From positions 64,201,640 through 64,265,639 of the forward strand of contig OX104112.1 of the NCBI GenBank assembly GCA_944474755.1: a DNA stretch of 64,000 nucleotides. Reading direction: 5' to 3'. The stretch is from Limnoperna fortunei (Eukaryota; Mollusca; Bivalvia; Mytilida; Modiolidae). The position numbers were made by a program, and so were the translations under genes. The notes beneath the pieces were generated by a model that saw nothing but the letters and a program-made list of their open reading frames with translations, made no database searches and was not told where the DNA came from. Numbering within the stretch: position 1 is the stretch's first letter; each line of letters opens with the position of its first letter. Positions 59,501 to 64,000 of the stretch are shown piece after piece.

Positions 59501-62500
59501 TTTCTTTCCAGCATGGTTTTAATACAAAAATCTTCAACAAGACATCTATATTTATTTACAAAATATTTCAGTTGGCATGTGGTCTATGTGTATCTACTAT
59601 GAATCAATTCCTTTCAACAAGCTATATTAAAGATACAAATGAATTGTTGCATATAAAATAGGCTAAATTCTCTTTACTTACCCAAACTCACCATAATTTT
59701 TAGTGGCATAGACAATTTTCTCCCCATCAGTTCATCACATTTCCTGTGGTTTTATTATTGTTTGTTAACTTGTACTCACCATGAATATACTAAAATACTG
59801 CCTGCTTGAAATAAAGCAACCCACAGACAATCATTCCATTTTTATAGCAGACCACATGAAACCTTTCCTGAGTATAAGCTGGTGTTGGTCAGGGTATTTA
59901 AACTTTTGGAAGATGAACTGTCCCATTGTTTGAATACAATACCTATTGTTCTCTCTGCAGTTTATTCAGTGGGTACTTTAAATCTGACAAGGAAAAGTCA
60001 ATCACTCATTGATTAATTTTCCTATGCCAAAAAGTAAACTCCCCAATGGTGAAAATACATGAAACTTCACAGATTGTAGGGGGGAAATGTTGTGCAATGC
60101 TGAACTATATTATATGCCATATTTATCATTAATATCATTTAGGACAAAAATGTCTATTGCTGAACTTTTTCAAAATTTTGCAATCTATTTGCTATGTATT
60201 CATATACTAGCAACATGTTTTAATGTCCAAAAAAAAATTTTGTTGTCCAATTCCAATTTAATTCTATTTCAATTTTTTATTCAAACCAATTATGTTATTA
60301 AAATTTGTATTTAACATTTTGGTTTGACCAACTAGTACATGTACTTAATAATGACCATGTTCATGTTTGGGGAGATCATGGGCATGATGTTATTAATTTT
60401 ATGTGTCATTATGTGAGGAACTGCCCCCATAGATTTGTGAAAAAATCTGAAAATGACAATAACTTTTTTTATTCTTTTTTTCAGACATTAAATTCTTAAT
60501 TGTAAAATTAGTAACAATAACTGAAAATTGACACTCAACAAGGGAGATAATTTTAATGAATATATCCAGTGTTCAAAAATTTTCACTGATTTTTCATGAG
60601 TTATTCCATCTAACACAGCATCACAAATTGCAGTTCTTGTGTGATCAAAAGTGAAATCGCTGTTTGATCTCAATATCTGTTTCATTATATGAAAGCAGTA
60701 TTCACATGTATTAAGTTGTGGGTGGTACAGTGGTTGATATATCAGGGTAACTCCTGCTGGTCTTAGCAAATAAGGCAAGTTAGTGTTTATTATATGTGAG
60801 TGATGGAAGGCCCAGTTATCCATAATAATTGTGTCACCAGGTACAAACAGGTTGCTGTCCATGTGCTAGTCTATCATTGTTGATATCAATAGCCTCAGCA
60901 AAAAAATTTAAAAGTTCCAATCTATTATATGGACCAACAATAATATTAAAATAGTCTACACCAAATCTTGAATGTAACAGATTAACTGTATAATTAGCAT
61001 TTGAAGCATATCTGTCATTCAAATGCTCTAGAACCTTTGACTGAACTGCCATAATCTCTATTCCCAGTAGTCTTTATAACACCACTTTCATCAAAAAATG
61101 TAAGGAACTTGGGTTTTTAATGCTTATAAATTCTACAAATTCATCAAATTGCAGATGGATATCATCTTTTTGAGTTTCTACAGGTAAAATGACACATTTT
61201 TTGTATGAATACCAGCTGCAGCTTATACTGCATATACTGTTTAAATAAAATATGGTTTTCTTCAGAATTCATTGACATCAAATTGTTACACTAATTATTT
61301 GGTCACCATTAATAATAATACAATTAAGTTTAGGCATATTTATTTTCATATGGAGTTTAGTTTTTTCCACATGAAAATTAATCAATCAATGATTGACTTC
61401 TCCTTGTCAGATTTAAAGTACCCACTGAATAAACTGCTGAGAGAACAATAGGTATTGTATTCAAACAATGGGACAGTTCATCTTCCAAAAGTTTAAATAC
61501 CCTGACCAACACCAGCTTATACTCAGGAAAGGTTTCATGTGGTTCGCTATAACAATAAAATTTATTCATGAACCCTCCCCTTTTTATACCAAACTTTGTT
61601 TCAAGGGAATAATGCACAAAATTTTGTAAAACACACCATACCTTAAATTTAACAGCTAGTTGCTCAATAACTGGTTCATTATCACTGAAGTCTTGTCCAA
61701 CCCAACACCATGATGTTTCTGATGTTGGCAGTGGTTTAAATGAGATTTCAGGTGTCAACCACTGATTACAAGCAATCTTTAGCACCTGTTCTCTTCTCAG
61801 AAGAAGTCTGTAACGTCCTATTGACAAATTAATGTATAATGTATTTGGGTCCATTTTGTCAGGTAAAAACATGATGATAATAATATTATACTTCAGAAAA
61901 CATTTATAGTAGTGGAAAATTTTATTTCAAATAATTAAAATGTCATAGAACTACTTATTTAGAAAACTATTCATATACACTTAAGCAAAAATTTTTTATG
62001 AAAATATCTTATTTTTTTTCAGCAACTGCAACCTTGATATTTGATATAATTTCCTCAAAATCGCTAGTCTTCTGATCCACCAGATATTGAAATATATCCC
62101 AAAGTGTTATTGAAATCAAATGCAAACTTGTGGACATCTTTTTTGGGTGTGAAAATTTCAAACATTTTCATGTCGAATGTAACCTTAACCTTTGACAGAG
62201 TTCCTTAAGCATCAATAGGCTTCTTACCCACCTGATATGTAACCATATCCCATAGTCACATTGAAGTCAGTAATCAAACTTAAAATTTTTGAAATCTTAA
62301 TTTGGATAGATGGACATGGGGATCCTTATATACCCCCTCCCAAACCTCTTGATGAGCAGGGCTATAAAAAGAAGCTAAAAGCTGATGGATGTCAAGACTA
62401 ATATTCCCAAATTGTATAAAAAATCTCACTATTTTCTTTATGTTGTAAAATTTTCATCTCTCCAAGTCCTTTCTCCTTCCATTGGTTTGCTTCTTTATCA

Positions 62501-64000
62501 AATCGGAACAACTTGGCTCTCTGACAGAACAATTTATCATATTCCTCTTCACCTACAAACAGAACTATCTATAAACTTGCAGCTGTGGAAATCTTCCTCG
62601 GTAAAAAATATCTATTTAGAAGACTGCCATTTGTTGTTGGTATTAAGTTCAATTGTAATGCATTCATTACCATGTATTTTGGGAAACCACACTATTTATG
62701 TTTCCAAATAATATGTAAAACAATATTTAAAAAAAATTTAACAAATTACAAAACATGACAGAAAAGTGACATGATCAATAACAAAACATCTAGGTAACAA
62801 AGAAAACAACAAGAAATTTTTTTTTAAAATATATAAATCATATTTTATCATATTTTTGTTCCTCTTTTTACAAAGCAGTTTAACTTTCATTCTTACCTGT
62901 TTTAACATCCACTAGGTCAGGAAGGTCAATAATAGGTTCATAATGGGGATCATAGGTGGCACCACCATCATCTCCTTCCTCATCTCCATCATCTCCTGCA
63001 TGATCCCCGCCAGCACCAGAAAATAGTTTCTGTCCAGTACCCGTCCAACTAAACTGTTTACTGTCATCTGAAAATACCAGCTTAAATATTTGGCATTGGA
63101 AATTATGGCACCTATATATAGCTTTGTATGCATTCTAAAAAATTAAACGCTGCAGAACAATTTCACATAAAAAACCAACTATTCTAAATTAAATTACAGT
63201 AAAAATATTTTCATTATCCATTAAGCATTTATAAAACTATTCAACATATTTATACTTTGCTATAGCCATAAACTTTCAAAGACCAATAATAAAATTCAGA
63301 AATTTTAATACTGATTATATTCGAAAATACAAAACCAGTTAGCTTCTTAGAGACATCCTAACAAAAATAATAATTAATTAATAAAGTTATTGTATACCAT
63401 GGAGATAACAATTGACAGTAATATTTCATAATCAATTTGTAATAAATCCATGTTTTTTATTATTTTTAATCTAACACTAGTTCATGAAGTCTTTTTTTAT
63501 GAAAATAAAAGTGGATTTGTTATTGGGGGAAACTGTTTGAACCTATTTAAAATACTGTTTTTTTAAAACCAAAACCTTCAGATGAAGTAATGTTTTGTGA
63601 TTGTTTAAGCAAAACAGTTTGATTGAAGACCAAATGTTATATTCTGAGAAAGAAAAAGACAAACTTTTTTTTTAAGATTTACAACCTAATAATCCTTACA
63701 AAATGCCACAAATTTAAAGATTCCAAATGTATAAATCAAAATAAATTTATTAGTTTGTTGCTGTGAATTTTATGATGACAACTATCTGACATAATGTAAT
63801 AATACACTGAATAAAGTTAAATACATGAAATCATACTGACCTTTGACCTTAAAACCAGGGGATGTTGATGTATTAGCCTGTTTGGCCAGGTCAGAGAAGT
63901 TAAATCCACCTGCACTACTTCCAAACATGCCTGTAGTAGACGTATCTTTAGCCAGAGAAGAAAAGGAAAAACCTGAAGCTCCTCCACCAAATACACCACC
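50493..64000 (-). CDS. RANBP2: RANBP2/NUP358-like nucleoporin, C-terminal 409 residues, 9 exons
   Basis: Nucleoporin of the cytoplasmic pore filaments that binds Ran-GTP (family knowledge). Exons in coding order: 63841-64000, 62897-63067, 62430-62552, 61642-61817, 59362-59464, 58671-58825, 57864-58012, 51170-51293, 50493-50561. Joins are GT-AG and the phases sum to 409 codons plus TAA. Layout: FG-rich start (GGVFGGG, FSFSSLAKD, MFGSS, FNFSDLAKQ); acidic stretch; a canonical Ran-binding domain (YEPIIDLPDLVDVKTGEEE, LFCQRAKLFRFD, WKEKGLGEMKIL, LLLRREQVLKIACNQWLTP, SWCWVGQDFSDNEP, EQLAVKFK); acidic linker; a divergent second one (LLFEKRIKFFTKEETWKVIG, CDWSPIDFSTDEP, FSSDQAAIEFENVVRE); short tail ending SQGR. 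No cyclophilin domain follows, unlike vertebrate RANBP2. The N-terminal part lies beyond the right edge. The junction 58012-57864 to 51293 is the least certain. Confidence 0.88.
51170..51293 (-). CDS. RANBP2: RANBP2-like exon: end of second Ran-binding domain
   Basis: NKKDCDWSPIDFSTDEPVRR, then TFRAQFSSDQAAIEFENVVR and E. DWSPIDFSTDEP aligns with the WxAxDFADGE block of Ran-binding domains. Confidence 0.85.
51315..52362. repeat. CCCCCGC-ended element with six 167-bp units, left part (split by a transposon)
   Basis: Starts ATTGAAGAATGTGTCCATGG, then ATGCCCCCGCT. The unit start (AAACAGGAAGTAG) lies at 51371, 51538, 51705, 51871, 52038 and 52205, a 166-167-bp period. After the sixth unit come GGACGTACAGACAGACGGAC and GAGTAAA, where the sequence is cut by the insertion; it resumes at 57550. 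Confidence 0.92.
52551..53275. repeat. Subterminal motif cluster, transposon 3' side (4 copies)
   Basis: GTAATCTACGTTC at 52551-52563 (inverse orientation), GTAACGTAAATTAC at 52910-52923, GTAACGTAGATTAC at 52932-52945 and GTAACGTAAATTAC at 53262-53275. None was noticed inside the ORF. Confidence 0.9.
53385..56066 (-). CDS. Putative DDE-type transposase with HGKGPCDG motif (893 residues, intronless)
   Basis: Likely transposase of the element 52363-57549 (inferred from position, intactness and candidate acidic residues). N-terminus basic and helical (coiled-coil-like, ~1-70 and 110-160). A Cys/His cluster, CAMRPKH ... CLCQRHQN (~380-405), looks metal-binding. Core ~515-660: LQMDFAENFS (Asp519), HYWTDSPSSQYRN (Asp602), then FECGHGKGPCDGVGGTSKR (Glu634, Asp643), the order expected of a DDE/D ribonuclease-H fold. 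A CxC..C stretch (CVTSCYCHQC, ~728-737) follows, then an acidic linker and a Tudor-like end (~800-885, WIVVKYDDNWYIGQILDID). I recall the DFAENF / DG..SQYKN / HGKGPCDGVGG wording from unnamed proteins in cnidarians and molluscs, without an assigned function. The ATG sits 1 base after TTTATTTCAG, so a 5'UTR intron is possible. No frameshift or stop is seen. Confidence 0.85.
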   Translation of the reverse strand: MPLTKAEKQKAYRERQKQLKGEEYLEKERKRVQKYYVPVEELSKRDLEKRRKKVKKNVQEHRQRKRKAQEHTANVPVQGTSDQEQCPEITSSSDTAMATPLIVKLPLLDTKKRTRKRVSRAVSKCKRQIERLKRENEKSNRKFKTMSKRFERLSHKMSKNKDIQTKSNTIVVRAEVHQEKEDESHVVEHHADIRTEKETEDKEAQENGCHGVTMTPRKRTYKELREEGVSPSKIPKTVADKLILVNVLTEEMGTLFKKSDEASKTVICNMLSSSKLTKYKLKNTLSKKTGIRSHRLIRKNKTVISVKKRTRNAARRIKRQDEIRAFLERDDNSRVLPGKNDKVKTKKGYLQKRVLNDSMMFLHLKYKAEKSSNVHFSTFCAMRPKHIALTKYLSRNKCLCQRHQNMALALKSMKTAGSNVPTNPDEFIRQLGSTSVDTVLESLKDGDISLSQWKKTELPNGKKRTIIVEKMMKREEFVTLIKDQICEFQAHVERVKTQYAAVNQLKENLPEGHVMLQMDFAENFSCISADEVQSAYWNSSAVSLHPVVAYYRDGNLLSHKNFVYVSDDLGHNFGHVFTIMRKILNEIKETLPNLKMVHYWTDSPSSQYRNKSAFYVISDHENMFGVPAIWNYFECGHGKGPCDGVGGTSKRIADLAIKQGKIIVQDANDYFLKVQSLHKSALYRFVPGEEIETTRLEVAEFNKKLVAVKGTMQVHQAGSVSTGKIKTCVTSCYCHQCLAGNMHDFSEGNLLRRKETSETITNEKENDNIVQVSENEPSELEDENSLVKTDNGNDDSSFAINDWIVVKYDDNWYIGQILDIDFEKELEVTFLRPSKANNDTKLLFKWASPPDIIYVNPVDVLCKISVPQPVGRSGRSYHINDNDISLIETKFTK
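56090..57165. repeat. Subterminal motif cluster, transposon 5' side (7 copies)
   Basis: Inverse orientation: GTAAGCTACGTTAC 56090-56103, GTAATCTACGTTAC 56112-56125 and 56290-56303. Forward: GAACGTAGATTAC 56794-56806, GAACGTAAATTAC 56808-56820, GAACGTAGCTTAC 56962-56974, GTAACGTAGCTTAC 57152-57165. Confidence 0.92.
57550..57591. repeat. Right end of the split CCCCCGC-type element
   Basis: TAAAACTTAATGCCCCCCGA then CATGTCGTCGCGGGGGCAT; continues the element that stops at 52362. Confidence 0.93.
57864..58012 (-). CDS. RANBP2: RANBP2-like exon: middle of second Ran-binding domain
   Basis: VIGLGNLRVLYDEDVNGQRI, then MVELDNKTIVCNHLVAKES and a hydrophobic run to LLM. The donor TT|gtaatg was chosen because only it fits the phase of the exon at 51293; the hydrophobic end is unusual for this fold. 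Confidence 0.72.
58671..58825 (-). CDS. RANBP2: RANBP2-like exon: acidic linker and start of second Ran-binding domain
   Basis: ADKIPMTVTSQQSTEEMREE, a run of Asp/Glu, then EELLFEKRIKFFTKEETWK. Acceptor TTGTAACAG at 58826-58834 fits the phase; a nearer-looking acceptor at 58909 does not. Confidence 0.82.
59362..59464 (-). CDS. RANBP2: RANBP2-like exon: C-terminal helix of first Ran-binding domain
   Basis: TIDLANQFKETIDKCQVELR then QRKSSAPENLSEKG. The LANQFKETIDKCQ helix matches the LAEEFKKKFEECQ helix of Ran-binding domains. Confidence 0.9.
59690..59835 (+). repeat. Second SINE-like family, 3' part
   Basis: TTATTATTGTTTGTTAACTT, then ATGAATATACTAAAATACTG and GAAATAAAGCAACCCACAG; relative of 24300-24480. 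Confidence 0.5.
59843..61551 (-). mobile_element. Tc1/mariner-like transposon with ~200-bp inverted ends, transposase broken
   Basis: The outer sequence TATAGC is followed on both sides by ACCACATGAAACCTTTCCTG; the left copy (59843 to ~60040) and right copy (~61342 to 61551, inverted) match almost base for base, with only a few mismatches. TA at both borders fits TA-target insertion. The coding remnants lie at 60488-61052. 1709 bp, inside a RANBP2-like intron. Confidence 0.88.
60488..61052 (-). pseudogene. Decayed Tc1-like DDE transposase
   Basis: Two overlapping reading frames on the minus strand (61052-60834 and 60862-60488) are offset by one base. The first has YASNANYTVNLLHSRFGVDY; the second has GDTIIMDNWAFHHSH (second catalytic Asp) and HPQLNTCEYCFHIMK (third acidic residue), the DDE_3 pattern of IS630/Tc1 enzymes. 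The first-Asp region upstream (~61030-61150) is also out of frame, so no full enzyme is encoded. Confidence 0.85.
61642..61817 (-). CDS. RANBP2: RANBP2-like exon: core of first Ran-binding domain
   Basis: RYRLLLRREQVLKIACNQWL, then FKPLPTSETSWCWVGQDFSD and EQLAVKFK. Carries the strongest Ran-binding motifs. Reading past the donor AAG|gtatgg gives an artificial fusion with the neighbouring transposon. Confidence 0.95.
62021..62369. repeat. Diverged relative of the 161-bp-unit element
   Basis: Two degenerate units (ATCGCTAGTCTTCTGATCCA and ATCAATAGGCTTCTTACCCA) followed by GATAGATGGACATGGGGATC and TATATACCCCCTC; matches the element at 26970-28035. Confidence 0.7.
62430..62552 (-). CDS. RANBP2: RANBP2-like exon: N part of first Ran-binding domain
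   Basis: EEEYDKLFCQRAKLFRFDKE then ANQWKEKGLGEMKILQHKEN. Donor AATA|gtgaga. Confidence 0.93.
62897..63067 (-). CDS. RANBP2: RANBP2-like exon: lead-in to first Ran-binding domain
   Basis: DSKQFSWTGTGQKLFSGAGG, an Asp/Gly-rich acidic stretch, and YDPHYEPIIDLPDLVDVKT. HYEPIIDLPD is the canonical Ran-binding opening; FSWTGTGQKLF matches the FQWANTGAAVF type lead-in of RANBP2. Confidence 0.94.
63841..64000 (-). CDS. RANBP2: RANBP2-like exon: FG-rich segment, cut by the window edge
   Basis: GGVFGGGASGFSFSSLAKDT, MFGSSAGGFNFSDLAKQANT and PGFKVK. Two FxFSxLAK motifs and two FG dipeptides; the exon continues beyond 64000. Confidence 0.9.

Noticed and set aside
61378..61872. A 164-codon minus-strand frame that looks like a Ran-binding protein fused to unknown sequence
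   Set aside because: Only 61642-61817 is exon; the rest runs through a donor site into the intron and the inverted end of the Tc1-like element.

Overview
This is nuclear DNA of an animal: AT-rich, with long introns bounded by GT-AG, and packed with short interspersed and inverted-repeat elements. The tRNA-headed SINEs ending in CAAACAAACA and the elements bounded by CCCCCGC with (GGAC)n tracts look to me like those of bivalve molluscs, possibly a mussel. That placement is a recollection, not a search result. No bacterial genes, CRISPR arrays or stand-alone RNA genes were seen.

Three host genes are supported, each by exons whose splice phases add up. (1) On the + strand, 1210-17662 holds the C-terminal 573 residues of a secretory-pathway Ca2+/Mn2+ ATPase (ATP2C1 type) in 13 exons; its 5' part lies left of the window. 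(2) On the - strand, 39924-28150 holds a complete stomatin-like protein 1 (STOML1): 9 coding exons, 426 residues, membrane hairpin + stomatin/PHB domain + SCP2 domain. (3) On the - strand, 64000-50493 holds the C-terminal 409 residues of a RANBP2/NUP358-like nucleoporin in 9 exons, with FG-rich sequence, one canonical Ran-binding domain and a second, divergent one. Its N-terminal part lies beyond the right edge. The three genes do separate jobs (Golgi ion transport, endosomal membrane/sterol biology, nuclear pore) and show no functional link.

Region by region: 1-17.7 kb is ATPase exons in introns loaded with a pogo-like MITE, a hAT-like MITE, SINEs, TATACCCCC elements and a 255-bp triplication. 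17.7-26.3 kb is 3'UTR/intergenic with a TTAA-flanked MITE. 26.3-40 kb is STOML1 with a 161-bp tandem-array element in its presumed 3'UTR and a 158-bp array element in an intron. 40-48.7 kb is intergenic with two related elements that both make 6-bp target duplications, a LINE reverse-transcriptase relic and an element with a 9-bp target duplication. 48.7-64 kb is the nucleoporin gene, whose introns hold a decayed Tc1-like transposon and the main discovery.

Main discovery: an apparently complete 5187-bp DNA transposon at 52363-57549 inside a nucleoporin intron. It has terminal inverted repeats matching at 22 of 25 bases, a 4-bp TAAA target duplication, an intact intronless 893-residue ORF with candidate DDE-type acidic residues and an HGKGPCDG motif, and eleven copies of a 13-14-bp motif (GNAACGTARNTTAC type) confined to its non-coding flanks. 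It sits within a CCCCCGC-type repeat; two uninterrupted copies of that repeat elsewhere in the window show the empty target site and so fix the ends.
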